Part shown: positions 38,491-50,505 of the stretch, one piece after another
Position numbering within the stretch: position 1 is the stretch's first letter
Layout of the letters: each line of letters begins with the position of its first letter
Assembly: GCA_037013685.1 (NCBI GenBank)
Contig: CM072894.1
Coordinates: 31,923,029 to 31,987,028, forward strand
Length of the DNA: 64,000 nt
Direction of reading: 5' to 3'
From: Acridotheres tristis
Taxonomy: Eukaryota; Chordata; Aves; Passeriformes; Sturnidae
The notes under the pieces: generated by a model
What the model was told of the DNA's origin: nothing
The model's database searches: none
Seen by the model: only the letters and a program-made list of their open reading frames with translations
Translations under genes and position numbers: made by a program

Positions 38491-41400
38491 CCATGGCTGG
38501 CGTTTGTAATAAACTGCTTTATTTTGGTGTGACCTTTTCCCTTGATCATCCATTCAGTAAGCTTGGGAAATGAGTGATGTGCATTTTCCAGCTGAGTTAG
38601 TGATTTTCTCCCAGATTTGGTTCACCCTTGTTTTATTCCTTTAATTTGGAAATGCATCTATGAAGTCATGGTTAGAAGTAACTACCTCTAACTACATGAC
38701 AAAATTGTAATTGGTAATTTGCCTCAAATTTCCTTCCCATCAGAAGACTGCTTATATTGTGTTGAGCTCACTGCTAGTCCAGTGTGTCTCCATTTTCTGA
38801 CTCGTGTCTGGAGCATGTCTTTGGCCATGAAATTGTCCTTTTAATTGCAGTTCATCCGCTTCCCAATCTGTCATCTGAGCTGCTCATACTATTTTTGAAT
38901 TTCCATCTCCTTTGTTTTGAATCATTTCCCATCGTCCCTTTGCTTCTCTTTCTTGTGTGCGATGCCAACAGGGTTTTTTTAATCTTAGAGGAACATAGGG
39001 TGCCTCATCTGTTCCAAATCAAAGGCTGGAGATTTCTGTGCTCTTGCATGGAGGTTCTGCTTTTGATCCAACGGACAATTTATGGAAAGCAGGAATTTAT
39101 GAAGAGTGCTTATCCTATTCAAATTCTGCTGTGCTCACAACAACAGGGACCTGGAAGAAAAAGACACGACAGACAAATAGATCCTGGTTTTAAATCACAG
39201 AGTGCTTAGCTGCAACCTGCACTCACCTTAAAAAGCTTTAATTATCTCTGAATTTATGAAGGGCACAGCAGGGGTGCTCAAACACCTCCTTACTCTCAGC
39301 AGTTCAGTGTCTCCTTCTATGAGCTCCAGTTGCTGGTGGACAAACACATCCTAAAAGGAAAATGCTGGGATTGATTCCCCCCATTTTAGGAGATAATGAG
39401 CTGTTTTCAGGTAGTTTTTAATCCCTAGATTTTAATAAGCATTCTGCAAATTTTTATTTGTATGGCTCAAAAAGCCATAAGCAAAGCCTAATAAGTTAAA
39501 GGAATATGAGTCAGGTCTGTCATGTTTGAAGGCAAACTTGCTGCTCCTAAGAAGTAGCAGTTTTAGGGGAAAGATTTAGAAAAAGGTTGAAAATGCAACA
39601 TTGAATAGATGCCTGCTTATTTTTGGAAGTGTATCAATATTAGCACATTTTTGCACATCTAGTAAATTTTATTTTGAAGAATGAAGTTGTAGAAATCCCT
39701 GATTTTGAAAATCTTCAGAAATAGAAACGTTTCTGAACAGACGTTTCCTTGTGTTTTTGAAAATATTCCAAAGTTTAATTTCATTCTTAGTCTAAGTGAC
39801 ATTTTATATTGAAATTTCAGTTTTTAGTACAACCTGTTGATTTCACAACCAGTTAGGCTCTCTGTAATCACTTCCCAGAGATAAAAAAGACATCCCTGTT
39901 TTATCAACACTGCAGCACAAATCCAAAACACAGCTCTATACCAGAAACTGTGAAGAAAATTAACTCTACCTCAACCAAAACCAGCACAGTCTCTCTCTGT
40001 GGCCTTTTTATTACATGATTAGATTTCATTAATGGCTATATTACTACTAGAAAGCTTTTTGAGGATTGTTTGAAAAAGAAGTTTCAGCTAAAAATTCACT
40101 TTTTTTCTGTCTATCCCATTCCCTGGCACGGGAATTAAGGCTGGATCACAGGACTGTCCTGCCCTCGAGTCCCCACTTCAGGACTCTTTGAAGCCACTGC
40201 CACCTTTGTCTGTTTTCAGCTCTCTCACAGCTAAATAGCTTCTAAATTTAGCTCTGAAATCCTGGCTGGGTTCTGCTGTGGACTCTCTCTGACATTCCTA
40301 CCTGTCTCCTTGGGTGTATGGTGACACTTTTAATTACAGCTGTGGCTGCCAGGGGAGCTGTAACACAGACACAGAGACTGGGAAGGACCTGGTCTCCATT
40401 TCTTGTTTCACTACAGGATTTTTACATATTGCTCCCATAACAGTGCTCAAAGAACTTTCATTTATTCCTTATCTTTTCCTTTGTTTGTTTTTTGTTGTTA
40501 TTTTTTTTTCAAAATCTGTTCACCATAAGAAAATTTGGCCACAGTTCTTCCTTTATGGATGTTAAAAGACTTATCAAATGAAATTGGATCACAGGACAAC
40601 TGTTCAGACATTGAGTTCTCTGTGTTTTCCTGGCAACAGAATCAAAGTTAAACAGCCATCAAAAAAGTTATTTCTGAATGGGTCAAACTGGCTATCAAAG
40701 AAGCTTATTTAAAGCAAGGTAAGACTTCCCCTGAGGCATTAGTACCCAGAAATTCACATTCTTCTAGGACTTTATCTTCTTACAGAAAGGAAGCATGCAT
40801 CTTAAGAAAAAATATTTAGAGACTTGGTTTTTGGAGCAGCATCCTGTAAGTGCTGCATTTATTCAGAGTGATGTCTGTTGTTACTCCTTGGCTTTAAATA
40901 CGCATCTTTATTGCTTATCTTCTTGCCCAAATTTCTTTTATGCTTTTTGCTGCATTCCATAAAATGACCCCTTTTGAAGAGGTGGCAGTGCCAGACTTTA
41001 TGAAGGAATGGCTTTTTATTGACCTCAAACAGACTTTCTCATGTTTGACATTCACTGTCATCTGCCTCTTGCTGAACCACCTCTGCCCACCCTTGCTCAT
41101 GTCCATCCCTTTTGTTTCTATTATTAGGCTCAGTTAGGGGTTTTTTGTTTGTTTGTTTTTTACAGATTGATTATAGCTCTTCCATGGGACTCAGGAATGT
41201 TTTTAGTGTAGAAATTGTAACTCAGTGTAGGAATAGTCTATGGGAGCTTTAGGAGAGCTGTGATAGCAGGTTAATGCACTGGATGATCTCCTGCCCTGAT
41301 TTCTGCAGCAGGCTGTGGGAAGAGAATTTCCTTGAAATGTGGCCCGTCTCTTTGGCCTTAATAACACATTTGTCACAAATACAGCCTGTTATGAGGCAAG

Positions 41401-42743
41401 GCTCTAATAAAATGTTACCATACAAAGATAGGCTTAGAATTAACGTTTTTCTCTCCCTACATGTCATTCCATTTATATGCTATATTGGAAGTATGAAGAA
41501 ATACCCTTTTAGCCTAATCCTGTTCATGAATTTCATATTCTAGTCCTAAGACCTCTGTACTTCTGCTGCTCATGGAGAGCTTCATGATCCTTCTGAGATG
41601 TGTGGCTGTACTGGGAAGTGATGTGGTGGTAGTTCATATGATTCCTCTTATGTCTTATGCGTGCTTTTTTGCAGCCTTTTTTAACCTGTTTGCCTTTATA
41701 TACAACTCTGATGAGCAGAACTTTCAGGCAAATAAATAGAGTAGAAATAGATTTTGAGTGGAGAGTGACAATTCTGTTGCTTTAACTGGTGTTGGGGAGC
41801 CCTGTGGCAGCTGGATAGAGTAGGTGTCGTAGTGGAGTTCAGTGGGCATTAAAGGGTTTATTGTCTGATGCTTTCTGAAGGTTTTCAGAAGCAACTTAAT
41901 TAAATTTAAACTTAAACTTCAGCTTGGTCTGTTCTAAGGATTATCCCTGTGATACTGATGAGTAGTAGAGAATTTATCCTGCCTTAGTCTGTTCCTGGGC
42001 CTGAAATACACTTAATAACTCTCTGTTCTCCAAGGTTTGCAAATGAGGATGGTGTAAATTAAATTACTGAGAGCCTGGTTTGCAAATCTTCAAATATCCC
42101 TCACTGCAGAGAGAGATTCCCACTGTGAAATCTTGGCTCTCATTTGTATGTGGTAACATGGAGGAGTGACCACTAAAAATAGTGTTATATAACAGGATTG
42201 CATTGCCTTCTGCTTCTGAATTCACTGAAGTCCTCCAGCACAGGAGACTGAACTACACAACCAGAGAGCTCAAAGTCACACTGCAAAATTGAAACAAAAG
42301 TCTATCAGAAATTCAGTACATCAATACTCTGTGCTGAGGCCTGCTAGTGTCACAAAAACGTCCTGTTTCCCTCTCAAGGTTTTCCATCATATAAATGAGT
42401 TGCTGCTCTCCCTGTGCCTGAGCTGTGGAAAACCAAGACTGTTCCCTTTCTCAAAATCGTGGTTTTGTCAGATGTTTTTTATAGTACAGCTTTATTCAAA
42501 GGGTCAGATGCTTCTGCAGCAAGGTGACCTCTAATAGGAGTGAAACTCCTTATGCAAGCAGATGGGACCTGGCAGCAGCTACCTGGGTTTTGGGAAAGCT
42601 CTTATGGATCTTCCTGGTGCTGGTAATGGTTAGTGGCATCCTTAAAGCAGAACCCGTATAATTCAAGTGTGCACTTGGGCTTCTCATTTAGTGTCGATGG
42701 GAAAAGAAATTGAGGCTGAGTATTGATTTAAATGTATTGATCT

Positions 42744-42813
42744 AGGGGTCACTGTGTCACTCATCTCGTGTGGCAGGGAGGGGTCACTGTGTCATTCACC
42801 TCCTGTGACACTG
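42744..42813. repeat. 35-bp tandem duplication, two copies
   Basis: The block beginning AGGGGTCACTGTGTCA occurs at 42744 and again at 42779, giving a 35-bp period. Both copies continue with a TCA.CTC.TGTG core; the second differs at a few positions (for example C to T and G to A changes) and is followed by extra G-rich sequence. It is a local minisatellite-like duplication in intron DNA. Confidence 0.85.
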
Positions 42814-43788
42814 GGGAGGGGGCTGTGGAGGTCACAGCTGGCTCACAACCTTCACCTGCCTTTTCCAGGCCCTTACACTGGAAAAACCCCTTGAGTTTGT
42901 AAATTAAAAAACTAGGAATGCACATTTAAAGAAAAACAAATCTTTTTCATGCTGCTGTAAGCCCTCTTGATAATATTAATTGCACACTGATCTAATTAGT
43001 GTTCCTGTCTTCTGCAGAGTCATCTGCTGGTTTATTTTGTCTGAAATAAAAACAATGTTGTAATGCAGAATACATGCTAATTATCAGGATGCAGGGAGAT
43101 GCATCAGTGTGTCCCATTCTGTCAAATGAAAGCCATAACGTTGTTGTCCAAGGCAAGTTATCTAAATGAGGCTTGTCTGTGTCTTGGGGTCACAGCTTGG
43201 CAGCAGAAATGAGGTGGCATATTGTGTTGACAGTGCCCAATGTCATGGCTTCAGAAACTGGCAGAAAGATGCTCTCCACAGAGGGCCCCAAAGTCTGAAA
43301 TTGAGTTTCTTAGTGTGCTCCAGCAGAGCCTGAAACCATTGACCTTCAGGACATATATGATTTACTCAGGGGGTTAGATACTTTCAGAGATATTTGACGG
43401 AAGCTTTCTCCCAGGAATGGACCCTTGGCTATGGAAGATGCTTCCTGCCTGGTCCAAATTGTCCAGGTCTCTATTGATCTTCAGAGCACTCTGCACATCT
43501 ATTTTCAGAGCTACTGTGCCATCAGGCCTCTGAGAGAAGTCAGGTGTAGGAGAAAAGGGAATTAGATTGTCTGGACAGTTTAATTGTGTTCAGGCTTTAA
43601 AAATGTCTTGTTTTCTTGTATAAATATAATAATAATATTAGAATATAAACAGAGTCTTGGGTTTGTTTCATAAACATGCTCCTACTATGAATTGAGTAGC
43701 CTCAAAAAATATATATGGTAAACAATCCATAATACAGTTGGCTGAGGTTTTTTTTCCTGAATATATAGAGGATTCCAACACTGCTAAG

Positions 43789-43800
43789 AAAAAAAAAAAA
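43789..43800. repeat. Poly-A run
   Basis: About twelve consecutive A bases following CTGCTAAG. No retroposed gene body or target-site duplication was recognised beside it. Confidence 0.75.
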
Positions 43801-45927
43801 GCTACTCTGTTTTATTTGAAGAAAACAGATGATTTTCCCAGTGGCAGAGTGATGAGCAAAGTATACAGAAAAACACAGCTGAGCTACTCCCCTAACTGCT
43901 ATTGATCCCAGTGGACGGTTTTTTATTTGAGTAAGGACTTGGTTAAGATGTCAGGGCTCCCAAGCAGCCAGGCCAGCCCTTCACCATGGGAGAGCAGCCC
44001 TGGGAAAAGGGAGCATCGTTCTCACAGTTGGTTTTGGAGCCTGGACAGACCTGTGCAGTGGATTTCTGCCCTTCTGCATCACATGTTCCCTGTGAGATGA
44101 GTGTACACTGTGAAGTCCTATTTACTTGCTCTATTTACATGCACTCAGAAGGCAGCAGACGCGACTCCTTCTCCGGAAGAGTTCTCAGCTTGCTCTGCAA
44201 TCTGTTACAAGGAAAGTGCTAATTAATGGAGATTTCCTTATTGGGTTAAAAGATTAAATATATCAAATACCAGGGCTTGTATCTAACGCCAAGCGTATGC
44301 TTGCAAGTTCTTTAAGGAAGGAAACTGTAATGCAGAATCAAAAGAAATTAGAAATCATAATGCAAAGTCAGCATCAACCCAACTGCCTCCTCGGGATTTA
44401 TAGAGACTCTGAAATTGAGCAATAAAACCAACCTTTGGATGAATTTCAATAACAATAATGTTGAGTTAAACTTACCAGCCTTTTTTACAAGTCCTCTCTG
44501 GTCTATTTAGAATCTCTAATCAGTCTGCTACGAGATAACGTGAGTGTGTGCATCTTTTGTTGAGCAAGTAGGAATAAATTAGCTAAGGGTCCATTATTTG
44601 AGCCTCACAAAATATTTGATGTGGAAGTTATTTTTGCTGGTTTTCTTGGCTGTGCATTTACTGAATGTAAATTAGATTATCTCCTAAATTTCTCAGCAAA
44701 CTAATAATGCATAAAATCTCTCAAATCCTTGTGTACTATAAAAAAAGAAGATTAAACATTTGTTCTGTGGCAAGATTAAATCCTTTTCGGCTGCAACTCA
44801 AATTTTTAGCAACTTAAGTCTCCCAGACTTATTATGCTTAGTTCCCTTCAGTTAATAATTTTCTCCCTCGAAGCAGGATTTAGATTTTGAACAGGGATTA
44901 TTTGGGATGAGGTGCTCCTCTTGCAGCTCCCAGGCTTCTGGAGCTTTTGGTTGTGCCATGTGGCCCATGGTCAGTGGCTGCCTTATTCTTGGCACACTGG
45001 GAAAGCCTCAGCCATTGAACTATGATCAGCTGGTGGAGTTAAGTTTCTGGGCTGCAGTCTGTACTCCTTGCTGAATTTTAACCTGTGGTATAGCAAGAGG
45101 TTTTCCCTGTGGAAGATCCCAAAGCTTCAGCTGAGCAGAATTTGGCCCACCAAATGCTGTGGTCCACCAGGTGTCTCTTAGAGCTATTAGATTATTAGCC
45201 CTGCTTGGATTTACCAGTGTTATTTTGTGATATTTCACAGTCAGTAACCAAGTGAATGTAAATATTAATTGCAAAATGAATCAGTTTTTTTCCCCCTCTA
45301 CCTTTGATCTGTGTAATTAGAAACATGTCTTCTGTGTCACTGTCCACTCTGCTGCTCCCTAGTTTGTTAAAGGGTGATCTCTCCTGTCCCACAGACTCCA
45401 AGGGAAATTAGCAGTGTTATTACCAGTGGCAGCTGTGGTGATGCACAGAGTTGTCCCTCTCATAGTAATGACCTTGAGTTTTATGAAGCACCTCAAGGTT
45501 TACTAACAAGGGTAGGACTGCTAGAAGTTTGTTAATTGAAACCATGAAATATGTTAGAGAGGACACAAATGAGTCTAGAGCCAATTCAATTAGAGGTGCA
45601 TCTGTTTCCAAAGCTGCTGGAGAAATGTTTATTTTCGCATCACTTTTAAGCCAGCCTCTTGGAATGCTGCTGGCACTGTTGTTTAACACTGTGTGCAGAC
45701 CTTACACCCACAGCAAATTTATCTTTTGGAAGTGCAACAGTCAGGTGGAAGTGTCCCTGATGTTTGCTGGTAAACCACTGATGTCCTTCTCCCAGCACAA
45801 CCCCATGTGCCATCACTGTCATCCCCCAGCCCATCCTGGGGGAGCTGCCTCCTCTTGCCTTGGCTCTATAGGTGGCACAGCAAAAATGGGGCAATAATAG
45901 ATTTTGCACCATGTATTTGTACCTCTC

Positions 45928-46113
45928 TGATGCTGGCACAGGCTTCCCAGAGAAGCTGTGGCTGCCCCGTTTCCCTGGAAGTTTCCAAGGCCATCTTGGA
46001 CAGGGCTTGGAGCAGCCTGGGATCGTGGAAGGTGTCCCTGCCCATGGCAGGGAGCAGGAACAAGATGAGCTTTGAGGTTCCTTGCAACCCAAACCTTCTG
46101 TGATTCCATGATA
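45928..46113 (+). mobile_element. CR1 LINE 3' end fragment
   Basis: A short 5'-truncated CR1 end on the + strand. Landmarks in order are GCTGGCACAGGCTTCCCAGA, GAAGCTGTGGCTGCCC, CCTGGAAGTTTCCAAGGCCA, GGGCTTGGAGCAGCCTGGGA, GGAAGGTGTCCCTGCCCATG, GGTTCCTTGCAACCCAAACC and a TTCTGTGATTCCATGAT tail close to the CR1 octamer repeat. It belongs to the same terminus type as the copy at 6717. Overlapping open frames on both strands reported by an ORF scan here are by-products of the element. Confidence 0.92.
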
Positions 46114-47644
46114 GCCACCAGACCGTGGTCCTCACTTTATCCACCTGCTGTTGCTTTGTGTCTGGGCTGCACAGGAGAACTGAGCTGAGTCAGGGCTGCT
46201 ACACTGTGTGTCTGAGCCTTCCCAGGTCATCCTGTGTCATCTGTGGGTGCTTTGTTTGTTAGGCACACTTTAAAGACTCCATTTGTGGCTTGTTGAGCAG
46301 CAAGCACACTGTTCTTAATGAATAAATCATAGTAAAATGAGCTGTGCAGCCTAGGTAAATGCATTTGTTCATCCCAATACATTGACAGTGTCTCAGTAGA
46401 AAAACAATAGCACTTAAATGTAGAAAAGGCTTATTTGATCATCCAGATCAATTTTTCTTGCCAATTCCCAGTGGCATGTTTCAAATGCCCACTTAAATAA
46501 CTTGGTGTTCTTGTCACTACCTCTGTGTGTGCAGCTCCAGCTCTGTGCTGTTCAGGAGCCTGCTGTTGGCCCAGGTAGGACAGAGGCTCAGATCTGCTCT
46601 GTCTGAATTAAATGAGCTCTATTTTAACAGTGGTTGAGATTTTAAGGAATAATACTAATAATAATAATTTTTAAAAGGAGGTTAAAGGAAGCTTCAAGAA
46701 ATAACCTAAGAACATGTGGCAAGCATGCTGAATATGGCTGGGAAGTAGAGAACATCTTTTTTCTGTGGAAGGTTTTGGAAACAACAATTGTTTGATACCA
46801 GGTTTTGCAGAGGGGAGAAAAATGAGGGATGTGATGGCTGAGAGAAATCTAAGGATGACACTGACAAAGCCTGCTGTCTTGAGTTGGTCTCCCAAGCTGA
46901 GCAACAGTAGCTCAGAAATGTTATTTACTTTATTCATATTCTATTATGGTAAGAATATTTCTCTGGATAGTAGCTTGAATGTAGAATTCTTTATTAATAG
47001 ATTGTTTTAATAGCATATTGCCCTAGGGGGTTTTTGTTCGTTTAGTATTGTGCAACATGCCAAAGCTACAAGTTTTCTAGGCATGCCAAAACTAGGATTA
47101 TTGTGGGTCTTTTTAGTCCCCTGACAACAGCAAGTTATTGCTTAGCTCCTACAGAAAAAAAAAATCTAGGTCTCACAGACAATGGATGAGCTGAGTACAA
47201 TGTTATTTACTATTCATCGTAAAAAGATAGCCATGAAGGCATTCTCTGTATGAGCAGAGAGGGTACATCACTGGAACATTTTTGGAGGAAATTTTTGGTT
47301 GAATGAAATCTTTGCTCTATGAATAAATACCTTAGTGGAGGATTAACCTTAAGTGGTTGATAGAAGGGCAATGACAGTCTGTGAGGACAGCTTGAAGGAA
47401 AATTATGTTTCCATCTTGATTTTGTAGCGTTGTTCAGTATAGAGAATCAGCTTCCTCTGGACAACATAGAAGTGTAGTGCTCTGTAGCTGGCCAGTATTT
47501 GATTATATTTAATGTAATTAAGAAATATGATTGAGGAAACTCAAAAAGGAATGAGCAGCCTCTTAGCAATGGGATGTTTTTGGAAATTCTGTGGTTCACT
47601 GAGGGATAACTCACAGCACTTCCTGGGGATGGAATACAGTAGAT

Positions 47645-47845
47645 TCTTCAGTCTTCACAGAACAGTGTGTGTTGGAAGGGACCTTTTAAAGGTCATGTGT
47701 GAGCCCAGTGAGGTAGACCAGATTGCTCCAAGCCCTATCCAAACTAGCCTTGAACATTCCAGGGGTGGGACATCCACAGCTTCTCTGAGCAACCTGTGCC
47801 AGTATTCTACCACATTGATTGTAAAATCTTCATTCTTATATATAA
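47645..47845 (-). mobile_element. CR1 LINE 3' end fragment, minus strand
   Basis: Reverse-complement CR1 3' end. Landmarks are TTCACAGAACAGTGTGTGTT, GGAAGGGACCTTTTAAAGGT, CAGATTGCTCCAAGCCCTAT, CCAAACTAGCCTTGAACATT, CCAGGGGTGGGACATCCACA, GCTTCTCTGAGCAACCTGTG and a weaker GTAAAATCTTCATTCTTATA block at the truncated edge. A long + strand open frame (47527-47970) runs across it and is not a gene. Confidence 0.9.
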
Positions 47846-47879
47846 GACAGATTGTTTGTTATAACTTTTTACTTCATCT

Positions 47880-47955
47880 TCCTTTTTTTTTTTTTTGCAA
47901 TTTTTTGGTAGCTATTTCTTTTTTTTTTTTTTTGTCTTTTATTTCTTTTTATTAT
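47880..47955. repeat. T-rich low-complexity tract
   Basis: Two long T runs of roughly 14 and 15 bases, separated by GCAATTTTTTGGTAGCTATTTC, with further T-rich sequence after. It lies just beyond the truncated edge of the adjacent minus-strand CR1 copy rather than at its 3' end, so it is not that element's tail. Confidence 0.75.
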
Positions 47956-48389
47956 AGATGTAGATCTTGAGCTGCCTAAAGACTTAGCCAATTTTGCCTT
48001 CTCTGATAAGTTGATAACCCCTCTGACTAATCCTACTTTGAAACAAGGCACTTTCTTTGTTTCTGTTGAGAGTTAATTACCCAGGCTGTCACACAGCCCA
48101 AGGAAAGATGATATTTCATACAGTGGTGGAACGGAACTCTTTGGAGAACTGCCTAAGAAATGCTTCTCATAAATCTATCATGAGAAAATTTCTTTTACTT
48201 ATCATAATGTATTATGAATTGCTTTGAATGGCAACCTAAGCAGATGGAACAGAATATCAGAGGGATATTTGGGAGTTTTATTTGGGGGAAAAAAGTGAGT
48301 CTGTTTTAGAAATATTTGTGTATATGTGTGCATGGGTGCCGTCTTGTTGAGGTGAGCATACAAAGCATACAAAGTTGAAATATCTCAAA

Positions 48390-48410
48390 CATTCCAGTAT
48401 CACTGGAATG
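48390..48410. repeat. Perfect 9-bp inverted repeat containing paired CATTCCA motifs
   Basis: CATTCCAGT at 48390-48398, a 3-base centre ATC, then ACTGGAATG at 48402-48410. Each arm contains CATTCCA, which is the known core recognised by TEAD transcription factors, here in head-to-head orientation. The symmetry and the motif are seen in the sequence. Any binding or enhancer role is inference, and a short palindrome can arise by chance in 64 kb. Confidence 0.8.
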
Positions 48411-50326
48411 CATTCAGTCAGAAATAATTAAGATACCAAATTCCAGTGGCTTTGGAGCTACAAATGAAGAAGCACCACAACATACAGAGATGAGAGGCAG
48501 CAAAGAAAGCCAGAGCAGGCTGAATGGGCACAGGTCTGCAGCTCTGGGGAAGAATTACTGCGTGAGTTATGTGGGGAAATGATTGCAGCTGTCAGGCTGC
48601 GGGGTGGCCACCGTAAAGAAACGGGGAACAGCACCATCACAGGGAATCAGGAGAGGAGAAATAGAGCAGCACTGAGCTGAAGGAGCTGTTGCTGCTGCCG
48701 TTTTTTTTAGGCACTGTTTACAAAAGCAACATCAGTATTTCTTGTACCTCTGGAAGGAAGATATTTTCCAGCGGATGGGTGCCTAAATAAGCCTGAAACC
48801 TTTCTTGATACTGACTTCAGCGTGAAGAGCAGGAGGGAGGCATGAAGTTGCTGCTGTGGATTGGTGTAGGCTGCTACTCAGGCTGTAACACAGTTCTGGT
48901 TTGGAGTGAGCATCAGGCTTGGGCATGGTTCAGCCAGTAAATCCAGCTCTGACCCAGAACAATCTCTGTGCCTCAGCCTTGGTGTTTCGTGGTTGTCTGG
49001 AGCTGTTGTCCGGAGGTTTTGGACAGCAACTGCTTCTGGGTTGAGTTTTGTTGTTTGGGTGTTTTTTCCCTCTGTGCTGCAGTGCCTGTCGCCTGGGTAG
49101 ATGGGGGAAACCCTTCCTAGCAGAGTCACAAAATTAATTTGGTAATCAAGAGGAAGTGTTCGCATGATGAAAACCAAACAGAAATAAAGGGCATAAAAAT
49201 GAGAAGCATCAGAACAGTGGTAGGGATGAAGTTCAGTTATTTCCATAACCATCATTGCCAGAGCTGTCAGAGGGACGAAGCTGCCTCTAATAAAGGCTGA
49301 TCTGAGCAGCCACCAGCTTTCATGATCTAACATGAAATCTCTTTTTTGTTTAAATTAAAATAATACATACAGACATGACAAGCAGATAATAGGAACCAGG
49401 GGAGAATGAATGCAGCATGGTAAGCAGGAAGGTGCAGGAATTATTCCACACTGCCAACCCAGGACTAGTGCCACTAATTCCCTGGAGACCCCCAGAGTTC
49501 AGCCACCCTCCACTGCCGTTCTGCACACCGAGAGCTCCACAGCCACTGCAGGGCTCTGCAAAATCTCTCTTCCCATATGCCAGCTCCTAAAACAGCTGTG
49601 GGGTTGTGCCTTTTTGAAGGAACCTGTTGGGTTTTAATTCACAAGGTGCTATCCTGCAGATGCCTGGTGTTGTGATTTTAAGAGATGATGATCTTGTGAC
49701 GACTTTCATGTCAAACTAGCTTAACGTGAAAGTAAAGCTTTAAAATTCCATTTTTGAGACCCAGAATAAGCGAAACGTTTGGAAAGAGGTATAAAGAGAA
49801 CTTGTGAGTTGTGGGAAGCAGGTTTTATCTGCTTCCCCCAAGAACAAATCCTACACTACCCCAGCTGGCAGGCAGGTCCCTCACACATCTGATGGGAGCT
49901 GCCAAGAGCAGAGCTCTGTTGCCTCCACCATCCTGCGGTTCTTTCTGGTAGGGAGAGAGCCTATGTCTGTCTCCTGGCTGTGCCAGCTCCAGAGATGCAA
50001 TGCAGAATGAGTACACAACTGGGCTGTACACTTAATTCTCCAGAATTTGTCATGGCCACAGTCTAATAAGGAGTATTGGTAATCACCAGTTTCACAACAG
50101 GTACTTTTGCCATCATTCCGTTTTATCACTGCCTAAACTGCGTAGAAATTAATTTTAGTCACTGCTGTTCTTCACAAATAATGCCATAGCCACGTGTTGG
50201 ATGGTGTTGTCAGTCTGCCAAATGCCTTCTCCTTAAGAAGTTCTTGTTTTGGTTGCAGAGGTTACATCAGAGGATGGGAGTTCGTCAGTTGCGGTGATTA
50301 AAACCTTTCTTAAATTTTTGGTTTAG

Positions 50327-50505
50327 GTTACATTGAAGAGCCTTGCACGGTCCCTTGCCCGTTTGATTGCAAATTAAGCGATTGGTCCGGTTGGTCTCCT
50401 TGCAGCTCTTCCTGTGGACCGGGGGTCAGAGTCCGATCCAAGTGGCTCAAGGAGAAGCCCTACAATGGAGGTCGTCCCTGCCCCAAGCTGGATCTCAAGA
50501 ATCAG
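50327..50505 (+). CDS. THSD7B: THSD7-family internal exon 5 of 5 in window (canonical TSP1 repeat start)
   Basis: This 179-bp exon enters in phase 1 and exits in phase 0 at donor CAG|GTGAGT. It encodes the end of a repeat (GYIEEPCTVPCPFDC) and then a textbook TSP1 start, KLSDWSGWSPCSSSCGPGVR, continuing to KEKPYNGGRPCPKLDLKNQ. There are six cysteines. WSGW is a W-x-x-W C-mannosylation motif and CSSSCG fits the O-fucosylation motif C-x-x-S/T-C-G. VRVRSKW supplies the arginine-layer strand. This is the most strongly conserved piece in the window. The KEKPYNGGRPCPKLD block is shared by both THSD7 paralogues, and the following LKNQ fits my memory of THSD7B better than THSD7A. The following exon must begin in phase 0 and lies beyond base 64000. 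Confidence 0.95.

Larger units (their letters stand above)
35148..50326 (+). other. Large intron (15.2 kb)
   Basis: Runs from donor GTAAGGAG at 35148 to acceptor TTAAATTTTTGGTTTAG at 50326 and is phase 1. It holds three CR1 fragments (35870-36140 minus, 45928-46113 plus, 47645-47845 minus), a 35-bp tandem duplication at 42744-42813, homopolymer tracts at 38477, 43789 and 47880, and an inverted motif pair at 48390-48410. No other exon, RNA gene or antisense gene was recognised. Confidence 0.8.

Noticed and set aside
38784..39209. 141-codon open frame on the + strand, rich in Leu and Phe
   Set aside because: Looks like a membrane protein only because T-rich DNA codes for hydrophobic residues; no start context or homology recognised.
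45646..46144. Cluster of open frames on both strands, up to 148 codons
   Set aside because: They overlap the CR1 fragment at 45928-46113 and its GC-rich flank, and are by-products of the element.
48878..49333. 151-codon open frame on the minus strand
   Set aside because: No known domain and no supporting splice structure; mixed composition as expected from intron sequence.
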